Below are positions 8,891 through 16,476 of a stretch of DNA of 64,000 nucleotides, in pieces; the first letter of the stretch is position 1, and every line of letters starts with the position of its first letter. The notes beneath the pieces are model-generated. The model saw nothing but the letters and a program-made list of their open reading frames with translations, ran no database searches and was not told the DNA's origin. The stretch covers positions 116,385-180,384 of the forward strand of contig PVWP01000008.1 of assembly GCA_003003925.1 (NCBI GenBank). Direction: 5' to 3'. The position numbers and the translations under genes are program-made. The DNA comes from Aphanothece cf. minutissima CCALA 015. GTDB taxonomy: Bacteria > Cyanobacteriota > Cyanobacteriia > PCC-6307 > Cyanobiaceae.

Positions 8891-9430
8891 ATGCGTGTGC
8901 TGCAGGCTGCATTCATTGCGGTGGTTCTTGGCTTGATCCTCGCCACCACTCTCGGGGGCGGGGGATTCTTACTGGTGCGCAACGTGCCGATGATCGTCGA
9001 GGGATGGCAATCACGGTCCTGGCCTGCGGTGGTGGGGGAAGTGAAGAAATCGGAGGCGGTGGCTAAGCCCATCATCATCGATGCAAGGCGGGGCGCTGTA
9101 GGAACCCATGTCGTGCAGCTGCACTACGCGTTTACCGTTTGGGGTCGCACGTACTCAGGCACGCGCCAAAGCCTTGACGACGTGGGAATCATCAAGAGCG
9201 CTGAGGTGGCTCAACGCGAGGCTGAGTCCTTACCCGTAGGTCGGCCTGTACCCATCTTCTACGATCCCCGCGACCCCAGCAGGTCGCTGCTGAAACCGGG
9301 AGTACCGGTTTCCGGGGTTCTGGGAAGCCTCTTCGGCGCCATGCTGGTGGCCACCGGTATGGCGCTGGTCGCGATCGGACTGCATCTGCACTCGTACCAT
9401 GCCAGGCGTCGCAGAAAGCGGCAGGCCTGA
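8891..9430 (+). CDS. DUF3592 membrane protein
   Basis: 179 residues with hydrophobic segments at both ends (about residues 6-28 and 143-166) and a soluble domain between them. The soluble part has the DUF3592 pattern: WPAVVGEVKKSE, LHYAFTVWGRTYSG, then PVPIFYDPRDPSRSLLKPG. The family is widespread and of unknown function. The last residues are strongly basic (HARRRRKRQA). A second DUF3592 gene occurs at 15019-15435 on the other strand. Confidence 0.8.
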   Translation: MRVLQAAFIAVVLGLILATTLGGGGFLLVRNVPMIVEGWQSRSWPAVVGEVKKSEAVAKPIIIDARRGAVGTHVVQLHYAFTVWGRTYSGTRQSLDDVGIIKSAEVAQREAESLPVGRPVPIFYDPRDPSRSLLKPGVPVSGVLGSLFGAMLVATGMALVAIGLHLHSYHARRRRKRQA

Positions 9431-9475
9431 AGCCAGCTTTTCAAGGGCTTCACCCCCGATTCGCTCAAGTTCCCC

Positions 9476-9781
9476 TCACCTGGGCCTGGTCCCCGTGACC
9501 ACCCTTCGACCCACCACCACGGTGACGAAAAGTAGAAAGGCAGCCAGCAGAGCGTTGAGCAGGAAGAAAAAGAAGAACGCGATCGGATTCGCGCTGATCG
9601 TGTAGGCACTGCTGGACACGTGATAGCCCCTGGAGACGATGCTGATTTCACCGCGCACCAGTGCATGGCAGAGGAGGAAGACGAACCCGCCCGACGTCGC
9701 CAGGAGCGGTACGAGCAGGACGCCGCCTAGCCAACGGCGCCATCGCTCGATCGGAATGCGCGAGTGATCCTCAGGGACCAT
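9476..9781 (-). CDS. Small membrane protein, function unknown
   Basis: 101 residues. Two hydrophobic segments are clear: LGGVLLVPLLATSGGFVFLL near residues 15-36 and AFFFFFLLNALLAAFLLFVTVV in the second half, the latter with five consecutive phenylalanines. The start codon shares one base with the stop codon of the upstream NTPase-DHFR gene, so the two are probably translationally coupled. I do not recognise the family. Confidence 0.55.
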   Translation of the reverse strand: MVPEDHSRIPIERWRRWLGGVLLVPLLATSGGFVFLLCHALVRGEISIVSRGYHVSSSAYTISANPIAFFFFFLLNALLAAFLLFVTVVVGRRVVTGTRPR

Positions 9782-10842
9782 CACAGCGGCTGTGCTTCGA
9801 GGGTCGGCATTGGAGGCGAGGCCTCCTGGCACAGCGCATAGTGACACTGAACGAAACCGAACGGAAAGGCTCTGGATGACAACAGACGCAGGTTCGTGTC
9901 GGCTGGCAGATCACCAAACAGCTTGATCCCTGAGCCCAGCAGCAGCGGGATGAGCGTGATCGTCAGCTCGGTGATCAGCCCAGCTTTCAGGAAGCCCTGG
10001 ATGGTGCGTCCGCCATCGATGTAGAGATGGTGGTGGCCCGCTGCAGCGGCCCGTTCCACGACCTCGTGGGGCGAGGCAGAAAGCACCTGGACCGAGTCCG
10101 GCACTCCGGCAGGACGGCTTCGCAAGGTGGTGCTGAGCACATAAACCGGCAGGCTGCCATAGGGCCATTCAGGAAAGCTGAGGACCTTGTCGAAGGTCGC
10201 CCGTCCCATGACGATCGCATCGACCGTCTGGATGAAGTCGGCGTAGCCGCAATCTTCACCGGCGGGCACGGCGGCGTTGGCGCGCTCCAGCCAATCGATG
10301 GAGCCGTCGCTGCGGGCGATACAGCCATCGAGACTGGTGGCGATATAGACGGAGCACCGGGTGGATGCATACGCTTCAGGATGGCAGAATTCCCGCTTCT
10401 TCCCCTCAAAGGATTCATACAGGGCCCGGTGCCTGGCGAGTCCGTATTCGTCGGATCGGGTTTCGTAGGAGCCAACCCACTGCAGGAGGTTGTCGAGATT
10501 CGCGTCCTGTTCCTGGCGGGAGCTGAATTTCTCGGGCTCCCAGGGCCTGGAGCGGCAGTGGGCCAGGCAGGCCTCGACGCCGGGATTCAGAAAGATCAGT
10601 TCATCGGCACTGGCCAGGACGGGCTCCAGGATGTCTGCGTAACAGCCTTCGATGATCCAGCTGTCCTGCTCGGAGATCCAACGCCTCACGACCTCGACAC
10701 TCTCGTGAAGGGGACGCCGTTCGGTTCCGCCCTGGAACGCGACCTCATCCAGCGATAACCGGGCGGCCGGCTGCCTGGCGATCAGCTTCCTGGCCAGGGT
10801 GCTCTTGCCGGCCCCGGCATTGCCAAGAATGATGACCTTCAT
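9781..10842 (-). CDS. P-loop kinase / RibD-type dihydrofolate reductase fusion
   Basis: 353 residues with two domains that normally occur as separate proteins. Residues 1 to about 160 are a small nucleotide kinase-like P-loop domain, with GNAGAGKST at residues 7-15 and YETRSDEYGLARHRAL near its end. Residues about 165-345 are a dihydrofolate-reductase-fold domain of the RibD C-terminal type: VYIATSLDGCIAR, DAIVMGRATFDKVL, HHLYIDGGRTIQGFL and IPLLLGSGIKLF. The reaction is unknown; such DHFR-like proteins reduce pyrimidine or pterin-type substrates with NADPH. No stop or frameshift lies between the domains. It is coupled to a small membrane protein downstream. Confidence 0.8.
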   Translation of the reverse strand: MKVIILGNAGAGKSTLARKLIARQPAARLSLDEVAFQGGTERRPLHESVEVVRRWISEQDSWIIEGCYADILEPVLASADELIFLNPGVEACLAHCRSRPWEPEKFSSRQEQDANLDNLLQWVGSYETRSDEYGLARHRALYESFEGKKREFCHPEAYASTRCSVYIATSLDGCIARSDGSIDWLERANAAVPAGEDCGYADFIQTVDAIVMGRATFDKVLSFPEWPYGSLPVYVLSTTLRSRPAGVPDSVQVLSASPHEVVERAAAAGHHHLYIDGGRTIQGFLKAGLITELTITLIPLLLGSGIKLFGDLPADTNLRLLSSRAFPFGFVQCHYALCQEASPPMPTLEAQPL

Positions 10843-10921
10843 CGATCAACGGGCTCAAGGATCAAGCGGCCTGAGGTTTATCTACATGGTCGTGTCGGGC
10901 GCTGGCTGGTGACCGGAGGCT

Positions 10922-11422
10922 TCAGTCGCCGCCGTCCAGGGCCAGGAGCTGGCGGCGCAGCAGCCCGGCCAGGAGCTCACGCTCCTCGGAGGTGGTGCAG
11001 TGCTCCAGCCGTTCCCGCTCGCTGCCAACGACCACAGGCAGCACCGTCTCCACCAGCTGGGCGCCCCTGGCCGTGAGCCGCACCAGGACGCTGCGCCGGT
11101 CGGTCGTTTCACGGTGTCTCTCCACCAGGCCGTCGGCCTCGAGGCGATCGATCCGGTTGGTCATGGCACCGGAGGACAGCATCAAGGCGCCGTAGAGCTC
11201 GGTGGGGGTGAGCTGGTGCGGTGGGGGCTGGCGCCGGAGGGTGGCCAGCACATCGAAGGACCAGAGGCTGAGCCCATGGGGGGCCAGCAGGGCTTCGCGC
11301 TGGCGCTCCAGCAGCCGGGCGATGCGCAGGATCCGCCCCACCACGGCCAGGGCGGAGACATCCAGGTCCGGGGAGGCCTGCTGCCACTGGCCCTGGATCA
11401 GGTCGATGCGGTCGGAGGCCAT
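10922..11422 (-). CDS. MarR-family transcriptional regulator
   Basis: 166 residues from MASDRIDLIQGQ. Winged-helix MarR signature: LSLWSFDVLATLRRQ, TPTELYGALMLSSGAMTNRIDRLEADGLVER as the recognition helix, and ETTDRRSVLVRLTARG as the wing. MarR proteins repress neighbouring efflux or detoxification genes and release DNA on binding a small aromatic or oxidised ligand. It is divergent from a five-gene transporter/VOC operon, with two palindromic sites in the 67-base gap, so it very likely controls that operon and itself. A start eight codons upstream is possible. Confidence 0.88.
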   Translation of the reverse strand: MASDRIDLIQGQWQQASPDLDVSALAVVGRILRIARLLERQREALLAPHGLSLWSFDVLATLRRQPPPHQLTPTELYGALMLSSGAMTNRIDRLEADGLVERHRETTDRRSVLVRLTARGAQLVETVLPVVVGSERERLEHCTTSEERELLAGLLRRQLLALDGGD

Positions 11423-11435
11423 GGGCCGAGGATAG

Positions 11436-11483
11436 CTTGACGTCAAGACAACTCACCCCTAGCTTCGGATCAAGTCTCTTGAT
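11436..11483. promoter_or_regulatory. Two palindromes, probable MarR operators
   Basis: CTTGACGTCAAG at 11436-11447 is a perfect 12-bp palindrome, and ATCAAG-N3-CTTGAT at 11469-11483 is a perfect inverted repeat; both share the TTGA/TCAA half-site. They lie between the divergent starts of the marR gene (11422) and the transporter gene (11490), where bound MarR would block both promoters. Confidence 0.65.
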
Positions 11484-11489
11484 ATCGAG

Positions 11490-11993
11490 ATGTCTTGCCT
11501 GTCCCTGCACCGCTCGCGGGCGCCCGTCGTCCCCGTCTCCTCGGCCATGGCGATCGCCCTGGCCCTGCTGGCCGGCGCCTTGCTGCCGGTGCAGGCGGCC
11601 ATGAACGCCCAGCTGGCCCAGTCGCTCCAGTCCGTTCCCCTCGCCGCCCTCCACTCCTACCTGGTGGGTTCGCTCACCCTGATCGGGCTGCTACTCAGCG
11701 GCCTGCTGCCGACCCCCGACTGGCGGGCGATCGGCACGGCGCCGCGCTGGACCCTGCTGGCCGGGGTGCTCGGCGCCTGGTACGTGAGCTCCAGCACCCT
11801 GGTGATCCCCCGTCTCGGCGCCACCCTCACCCTCGGGCTGGTGGTGGCCGGCCAGGCGGTCGCCGGCCTCGTGATGGATCACCACGGCTGGCTGGGGGTG
11901 CGCCGCCAGCGCCTCGGCGCCCGGGGCTGGGCGGCGATGGCGCTGTTCCTGGCGGCCATGGTCCTGCTCACCCAGTCGGGGGGTGGGCGATGA
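11490..11993 (+). CDS. DUF606 (YdcZ-like) membrane protein, first of a pair
   Basis: 167 residues, four or five hydrophobic segments. DUF606/YdcZ proteins belong to the drug/metabolite transporter superfamily and are half-length units. Family marks are LLPVQAAMNAQLAQ, WYVSSSTLVIPRLGATLTLG and HHGWLGV. The start could also be the methionine at 11547, which would remove a poorly hydrophobic leader. It overlaps the second DUF606 gene by 4 bases (ATGA), as expected for a heterodimeric pair. The gene begins 7 bases after a probable MarR site. Confidence 0.82.
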   Translation: MSCLSLHRSRAPVVPVSSAMAIALALLAGALLPVQAAMNAQLAQSLQSVPLAALHSYLVGSLTLIGLLLSGLLPTPDWRAIGTAPRWTLLAGVLGAWYVSSSTLVIPRLGATLTLGLVVAGQAVAGLVMDHHGWLGVRRQRLGARGWAAMALFLAAMVLLTQSGGGR

Positions 11994-12439
11994 ACCCCCT
12001 CTCCGCCGTGCTCTGTGCCTTCTCGGCGGGCAGCCTGCTGTCGCTGGGCGGGGCCGCCAATGCGCGCCTGGGCGGCACGCTGCGCTCCGCCGTGGCCGCC
12101 GCCACGGTCAACTTCCTGGTGGGTGCCGCTGCCCTCGGGCTGCTGCTGGCCCTGGGGGGGTTCCGTGCCGGCCCCATCGAGCGGCTCGCCGCTGTCCCGC
12201 CCTGGGCCGTGGGCGGCGGCATGCTCGGCGCCCTGTACGTCACCCTCTCCACCCTGGTGATTCCCCGGCTCGGGCTCACCGCCACCACCATGACGGTGGT
12301 CTGCAGCCAGCTGGTCGGCTCGCTGCTGATCGATCACTGGGGCTGGCTGGGGGTCCCCCAGCAGCCGAACGGGCCCGCCCGCTGGCTGGCGGTGCTGCTG
12401 CTGCTGGTCGCCGTCGCCCTGCGCCGCCGTGATGGCTGA
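11990..12439 (+). CDS. DUF606 (YdcZ-like) membrane protein, second of a pair
   Basis: 149 residues with the same internal pattern as its neighbour: LGGAANARLGG, ALYVTLSTLVIPRLGLTAT and DHWGWLGVPQQ. The shared ST-LVIPRLG and D-H-WLGV motifs show that the two are paralogues from tandem duplication. Such pairs probably assemble as a heterodimeric small transporter in the cytoplasmic membrane; the substrate is unknown. It overlaps the MFS gene downstream by 8 bases, so translation is coupled through the operon. Confidence 0.82.
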   Translation: MNPLSAVLCAFSAGSLLSLGGAANARLGGTLRSAVAAATVNFLVGAAALGLLLALGGFRAGPIERLAAVPPWAVGGGMLGALYVTLSTLVIPRLGLTATTMTVVCSQLVGSLLIDHWGWLGVPQQPNGPARWLAVLLLLVAVALRRRDG

Positions 12440-13586
12440 CGCACCGAGCGACCTGCGGATGGGGGTGGCCTGCGCCGCCTTTGTGGTGATCGGCGCGGTG
12501 GAGGCGGCCCTCGGCGTGCTGGTGCCCTCCCTGCTGGACACCTTCACGCTCAGCACTGGATCGGTGACGCTGCTGCTGGTCAGCCAGATCGGTGGCTATC
12601 TGCTGGCGGCCCTGCTGAACGGCATGGTGAGCAGCCGGCTGGGGCTGGACCGGCTGCTGCTGGTGGCCTTCACGCTGCTGGCCTCGGCCCTGCTGCTCTA
12701 TGCCCTCACCCCCCGCTGGGACCTGATGGTGGCGACGGGACTGGTGGTGGGCCTGGGCATCGGCCTGATCGACGCCGGCCTCAACACGGCCGTGGCGCAG
12801 CACCAGGAAGGCGCCAGGCTGATCGGCCCGCTGCATGGCTTCTATGGCGTCGGCGCCGTCACGGGGCCGGCGATCGCCACCACCGTGCTGGCCCTGGGGG
12901 GCGGCTGGCGCCAGGTGTATCTGGTGCTGGCCGGCCTGGGCGGCCTGGTGCTGCTGTGGCTCTGGCAGCAACGGCGGGCCGGCCCGGGGCCGCGTCCCGC
13001 CGGGGCCGCCGGCGGCGACTGGCGCAAGCTGGGGCAGGCCCTGCGGCGGCCGGCCGTGGGGCTGAGCGGGCTGGTGCTGCTGGCGGCGGTGGGCCTCGAG
13101 GCCTCGATCGGCACCTGGGCCTTCAGCGTTCAGCACCTGGGCCGCTCCCAGGCCGCAGTGGCAGCCGGCATCGGCGTCAGTCTCTACTGGCTGGGGCTGA
13201 CGGCGGGCCGCTTCGGTTTCGGCGGGCTGGTGGGGCGGCTGGGGGTGATCCGGTGGATCAGCGGCTCGCTGGCCCTGCTGCTGGCGGCCCTGATCGGCTG
13301 GTCCGGTGGGGCCGCGCCCTGGCTCGCCCTGCCGCTGGCGGGGTTCGGCCTGGCCGGGATCTTTCCCGCCACGATCCTGCTGATCCCGCGGCGCCTGCCC
13401 GTCGCCCTGGTGCCGGCCGCCGTCGGCCTGGCCACCAGTGCCGCCAGCGCCGGTGCGGTGGCCGTGCCCACCTCGCTGGGCTGGATCGCCGCTGACCTGG
13501 GGCTGGCCGCCGTGCCCGCCCTGCTGATCCCCGTGGGGCTGGCCCTGGCCGGCCTCCATGTCCTTCTCCTGCCTCGCCATGGTTGA
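12432..13586 (+). CDS. MFS transporter
   Basis: 384 residues from the ATG at 12432; a GTG one codon earlier is possible. About twelve hydrophobic segments in two halves, with the intracellular turn VSSRLGLDRLLL after segment two and a matching GGLVGRLGVIRW in the second half, both typical of the major facilitator superfamily. GIGLIDAGLNTAV resembles sugar-transporter-like MFS members of the FucP/YbjJ type. The substrate is unknown. It is the third gene of the MarR-linked operon and overlaps the VOC gene by 8 bases. Confidence 0.85.
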   Translation: MADAPSDLRMGVACAAFVVIGAVEAALGVLVPSLLDTFTLSTGSVTLLLVSQIGGYLLAALLNGMVSSRLGLDRLLLVAFTLLASALLLYALTPRWDLMVATGLVVGLGIGLIDAGLNTAVAQHQEGARLIGPLHGFYGVGAVTGPAIATTVLALGGGWRQVYLVLAGLGGLVLLWLWQQRRAGPGPRPAGAAGGDWRKLGQALRRPAVGLSGLVLLAAVGLEASIGTWAFSVQHLGRSQAAVAAGIGVSLYWLGLTAGRFGFGGLVGRLGVIRWISGSLALLLAALIGWSGGAAPWLALPLAGFGLAGIFPATILLIPRRLPVALVPAAVGLATSAASAGAVAVPTSLGWIAADLGLAAVPALLIPVGLALAGLHVLLLPRHG

Positions 13587-14001
13587 CATCGGACTGACCC
13601 ATGTGGCCCTGCCCGTCACGGATCTGGAGCGGAGCCTGGCCTTTTATGCCACCTACACCGGCCTGCGTCCCGTCCACCGGCGGGACGGCGGCATGGGCCT
13701 GCGCGTCGCCTGGATCGGCGATGGCACCCGGCCCTTCGTCGTGGTGCTGATCGAGAGCGGCGTGGTGGAGGCGCCGTTGCGGCCTCTGGGCCACCTCGGG
13801 GTGGGCTGCGCCAGTCCGGAGCGACTGCTGGAGCTCTGCGAACGGGCCCGCAGCGAGGGGGTGCTGATCGCAGAGCCGCGGGACGATGGCCCGCCCGTGG
13901 GGCTCTGGGCCTTCCTGAGGGATCCCGACGGCCACACCCTGGAGCTCTCCTACGGCCAGGAGATCGGCCTCGCCTCCACCCCCACCCCTGAGACACCATG
14001 A
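13579..14001 (+). CDS. VOC-family (glyoxalase/dioxygenase fold) protein
   Basis: 140 residues from MVDIGLTHVALPVTDLERS. Two beta-alpha-beta-beta-beta units; metal-ligand candidates are His in LTHVAL, His in LGHLGVG, and Glu in DGHTLELSY, the standard VOC triad. VOC proteins bind a divalent metal and act on methylglyoxal adducts, aromatic diols or antibiotics such as fosfomycin and bleomycin; the substrate here is not clear. It overlaps the MFS gene at its start and the DUF1349 gene by 4 bases at its end. Confidence 0.85.
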   Translation: MVDIGLTHVALPVTDLERSLAFYATYTGLRPVHRRDGGMGLRVAWIGDGTRPFVVVLIESGVVEAPLRPLGHLGVGCASPERLLELCERARSEGVLIAEPRDDGPPVGLWAFLRDPDGHTLELSYGQEIGLASTPTPETP

Positions 14002-14582
14002 ACCTCGACAACGACCTGCAGTGGCTGAACGAACCGCCGCGATGGGAGCGGGAGGCCGCCACCGGCCGCCTGCGGCTCTGGCCGGCGGGCCGCACCGACT
14101 TCTGGCAGCGCACCCACTACGGCTTCGAGGCCGACAACGGCCATGCCCTGCTGCGGGAGATGGACGGTGATGGGGTGCTCACCTGCCGGGTGACGGCCCA
14201 TCCGCGGCACCGCTACGACCAGGCCGGGCTGCTGCTGCGGCTGTCGCCGGCCTGCTGGATCAAGACCTCGGTGGAATTCGAACCGGACGGCCCCAACCGG
14301 CTCGGCGCGGTGGTGACCAACGCCCAGGCCTCCGACTGGTCGACCCAGCCCCTGGCGCGGGAGATCCGCACGGTGTGGTTCCGGCTGCGCCGCGAGGGCC
14401 GCGATGTGATCGCCGACGCCAGCCTGGATGGGGAGGACTGGCAGCAACTGCGGATGGCCCGGCTGCAGGAGCTGGGCGAGACGGGACCGGCACAGGTGGG
14501 GCTGTATGCCTGCAGCCCAACGGCGGCGGGATTCCAGGCGGAATTCGATCACGTCGCCTACGCGCCGGGAAGAATGTCGTAG
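13998..14582 (+). CDS. DUF1349 protein
   Basis: 194 residues. The pattern is that of DUF1349, a beta-sandwich related to concanavalin-like lectins: WLNEPPRWE near the start, [40 protein letters not shown] and VGLYACSP. Family members are cytoplasmic and may bind carbohydrate; function is unproven. It is the last gene of the MarR-linked operon (ATGA overlap with the VOC gene). Its last 25 bases overlap the end of the convergent acetyltransferase gene. Confidence 0.82.
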   Translation: MNLDNDLQWLNEPPRWEREAATGRLRLWPAGRTDFWQRTHYGFEADNGHALLREMDGDGVLTCRVTAHPRHRYDQAGLLLRLSPACWIKTSVEFEPDGPNRLGAVVTNAQASDWSTQPLAREIRTVWFRLRREGRDVIADASLDGEDWQQLRMARLQELGETGPAQVGLYACSPTAAGFQAEFDHVAYAPGRMS

Positions 14583-15022
14583 TGCATGACGTCTTCCCGG
14601 GTGCCGAGCTTGGTGTAGAGCGCGACCGCTGGGTCATCGCCGTAGTCGGCCTGGACGTAGATCACATGGATGCCGCGCTGCTGGGCGATGCGCCTGATGG
14701 TGTTGATGAGTGCGGTGGCGATGCCCCGGCGCCTGAACTCCTCCGCGACGGCCAGGTCGTAGATGTAGAACTCGCTGCGCTCCTGCTCAAACTTGGGAAG
14801 GACGTAACCGGCCAGGCCGCCGACCATCTGGTCTGCCGCAAAGGCGGCGACGGCGATGAAGGTGTCGCTGGCCAGGAGCCTGGTGAGGTAGGCGTCACTG
14901 GGTTGATGGTGGAGGTAGGACTCGGGGTCGTCGAAGGCCTCGCCGAAGAGGCCCAGCATCTGACGAAGCGCCGGGGCATCCGTGGGGCCGAGGACCCGGA
15001 TCGAAGCGGGGCGGTGGCTCAT
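14558..15022 (-). CDS. AAC(3)-I-like aminoglycoside 3-N-acetyltransferase
   Basis: 154 residues. The sequence follows the AAC(3)-I family closely: [42 protein letters not shown], then the CoA-binding [11 protein letters not shown] at residues 97-107 and the C-terminal block from Gln124 to Gly140 with the [14 protein letters not shown] core. Characterised members acetylate gentamicin-type drugs at the 3-amino group. That it confers resistance here is inference; similarity is by memory, not alignment. Its start overlaps the DUF3592 stop by 4 bases, so the two are coupled. No attC site was found beside it although it borders the integron. Confidence 0.82.
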   Translation of the reverse strand: MSHRPASIRVLGPTDAPALRQMLGLFGEAFDDPESYLHHQPSDAYLTRLLASDTFIAVAAFAADQMVGGLAGYVLPKFEQERSEFYIYDLAVAEEFRRRGIATALINTIRRIAQQRGIHVIYVQADYGDDPAVALYTKLGTREDVMHYDILPGA

Positions 15023-15435
15023 CGCAGAACCAGATAGACAGCGAGGACCAGGAAGCCGACACCAAACGACAACCAATAGGGCCAATCCGACGGAGCGGTG
15101 TTGTCGAGGACGGCGGATGCCGGATGCCTTGGGTTGTAGTAGACTCTGACCCTGCTTCCCTGGGGGTAGGGCTTGATGACCGACTCCATCGCCGCACGGC
15201 TGACGCCGTAGCCGGAGAACGAAGCGCGGAAGCCAACGTAGGTTTGGCCGCCAACGTCATAGTGATAGCGAAGAATGGGCTTGGTCGTTTCCAGGCGTGC
15301 GTCGTCCACGCGAGATTCGGTGACGCGACCCATGACGCTGGGCCACTGCCGGCACTGCTGGGAGCGCAGCTTCAACCAAGCAGACAACCACACCAGGGCC
15401 GCACCAGCGAGGAGCGATAGCGCAGCGAACACCAT
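15019..15435 (-). CDS. DUF3592 membrane protein, coupled to AAC(3)-like gene
   Basis: 138 residues from [16 protein letters not shown]. Two hydrophobic segments flank a DUF3592 domain: [27 protein letters not shown] and [16 protein letters not shown]. Function unknown. A long upstream extension of the frame is open but has no family similarity and runs through another gene remnant, so the internal methionine was chosen. The stop codon overlaps the start of the AAC(3)-like gene by 4 bases, an unusual pairing for this resistance family. Confidence 0.8.
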   Translation of the reverse strand: MVFAALSLLAGAALVWLSAWLKLRSQQCRQWPSVMGRVTESRVDDARLETTKPILRYHYDVGGQTYVGFRASFSGYGVSRAAMESVIKPYPQGSRVRVYYNPRHPASAVLDNTAPSDWPYWLSFGVGFLVLAVYLVLR

Positions 15436-15479
15436 GGGTACAGATGCGAAGCCAGCTCTTGAGGTTACGCAGTAGCGGG

Positions 15480-15752
15480 TTACGCCGTACTGCCTGGAGC
15501 AGACGGGATGCAGCAGCTGGCTGCCTCGGCCAGAGCGTCGCAGAGACCATCGAGCGCACCGCTCACGGGCAGAGCTTCTGAAGCAAGGCGAGAACGTGAT
15601 TGATGTTGAGCGGATCCATCGACCCCCAGCGCATGGGCGACCAGAAACGCAGCAAGAATCCCGCGCGGCGCGTTGCTGATGAGATCCGAGCCTGACCATG
15701 TCCAGAACTCCTGCAAGGCGACACCTAGGGGGGTGCCATTCGCGTATAGGGG
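15480..15752 (-). pseudogene. Gene remnant in the integron-proximal zone
   Basis: An open stretch with no good start codon and an in-frame stop just upstream (15753-15755). The readable part, around LQEFWTWSGSDLISN followed by RGILAAFLVAHALGVD, resembles the N-terminal region of an uncharacterised family I remember with a conserved RG-LAEF-VA helix. After GVD the similarity is lost. It looks like a decayed or truncated cassette gene. Its stop codon lies inside a GCGTAAC heptamer of the kind found at attC ends, and a second GCGTAAC follows 15 bases later, but I could not find the matching half needed to call a full attC. The family memory is weak. The rest of 15436-15816 shows nothing else. 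Confidence 0.35.
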
Positions 15753-15816
15753 CTATGAACTGCTCTTGCGCTGAGTTTCGAGTCGCTCGTGGTTCATCGT
15801 CAATCGCTTTTGATCT

Positions 15817-15858
15817 GCCTAACGGTTGCTTCTGCTGCAGCAGCAAGCGGCGTTATCC
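15817..15858 (-). repeat. Short attC-like recombination site (fifth)
   Basis: Bounded by GCCTAAC on the plus strand at 15817 and GTTATCC at 15852. The 42 bases between and including them form an imperfect hairpin in which CTTCTGCTG pairs with CAGCAGCAAG with unpaired bases, as in attC sites. It contains the TAA stop of the GNAT cassette gene. It is shorter than usual and one end departs from the GTTRRRY consensus, so confidence is lower than for the others. Confidence 0.55.
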
Positions 15859-16374
15859 CGCACCCGAGTCGGCGCGCCCGCTGAGCGGCCGGGCGTACAC
15901 GAGGAACTCTCGCGTTCCGTCGCGGAAGTCGCGGCTCGGCACCCGCTCGAACTGGAGCCGGTGGTAGAGGCGCTGGGCGCTGGTCATCGCGGCTTGCGTC
16001 CACAGCCAGGCAAGGGTGGCGCGCTGCGCCTCAGGGGCGTCGAGGAGGGCGGTGACCAACGCTTCGCCGACGCCACGACCGCGGGCGTCGGCTCGCACGG
16101 CCAAGAGATGCACCTCGAGCTCATGTGCGCCGGCGATCCGGCACGCGGGCCCGCCACCGGGGACGAGGGTGACGGTGCCGAGCAGCGTGCCCGACGCATC
16201 GTGTGCGCCGAACGTGAACCCACGCGCATGGACCGCGTCCGCCCGGAAGAGCGCGGTGGCGCGGGCCGCCTCCGTGAAGCCCGCGGGGACGTAGGCGTCG
16301 TGGAGCAGTTGCTCAAGCGCCGCGTCGTGGCGCGGGCTGCGGACAAGCGGGTGGATAATGAACTCGTCGATCAC
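15853..16374 (-). CDS. GNAT acetyltransferase, integron cassette gene
   Basis: 173 residues from a GTG start (VIDEFIIHPLVRSP). A longer frame to 16470 is open but would be translated through the upstream attC, so it was rejected. CoA-binding motif A is VRADARGRGVGEALVTALL; a C-terminal QRLYHRLQFERVP matches motif B. The substrate is unknown. The stop codon falls within the next attC, as is common for cassette genes. Base composition is much higher in GC than in the cassettes on its right, which suggests a different source. Confidence 0.78.
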   Translation of the reverse strand: MIDEFIIHPLVRSPRHDAALEQLLHDAYVPAGFTEAARATALFRADAVHARGFTFGAHDASGTLLGTVTLVPGGGPACRIAGAHELEVHLLAVRADARGRGVGEALVTALLDAPEAQRATLAWLWTQAAMTSAQRLYHRLQFERVPSRDFRDGTREFLVYARPLSGRADSGAG

Positions 16375-16382
16375 GCGCGTCG

Positions 16383-16444
16383 GTATAACGTTCGAGTCAA
16401 CCGGCCCGCCGTATCGGGTCCGGTGGTTCAACGAGGGGTTAGGC
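16383..16444 (-). repeat. attC recombination site (fourth)
   Basis: 62 bases bounded by GTATAAC at 16383-16389 and a perfect GTTAGGC at 16438-16444. Read as hairpin arms, TTCGAGTCAACCGG pairs with the complement of CCGGTGGTTCAACGAG with extra unpaired bases, the structure recognised by integron integrases. It separates the GNAT cassette from the bleomycin-resistance-like cassette. Confidence 0.82.
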
Positions 16445-16476
16445 GGCGCTGTATCCGGCAAGGCGTGCACCTGGCC

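Noticed and set aside
15464-15485. Two GTTACGC heptamers resembling attC ends
   Set aside because: They are in direct, not inverted, orientation and no pairing arm was found within 120 bases, so not called as an attC.
16383-16470. Longer start of the GNAT cassette gene at 16470
   Set aside because: It would translate through the upstream attC; the extra residues have no GNAT similarity.
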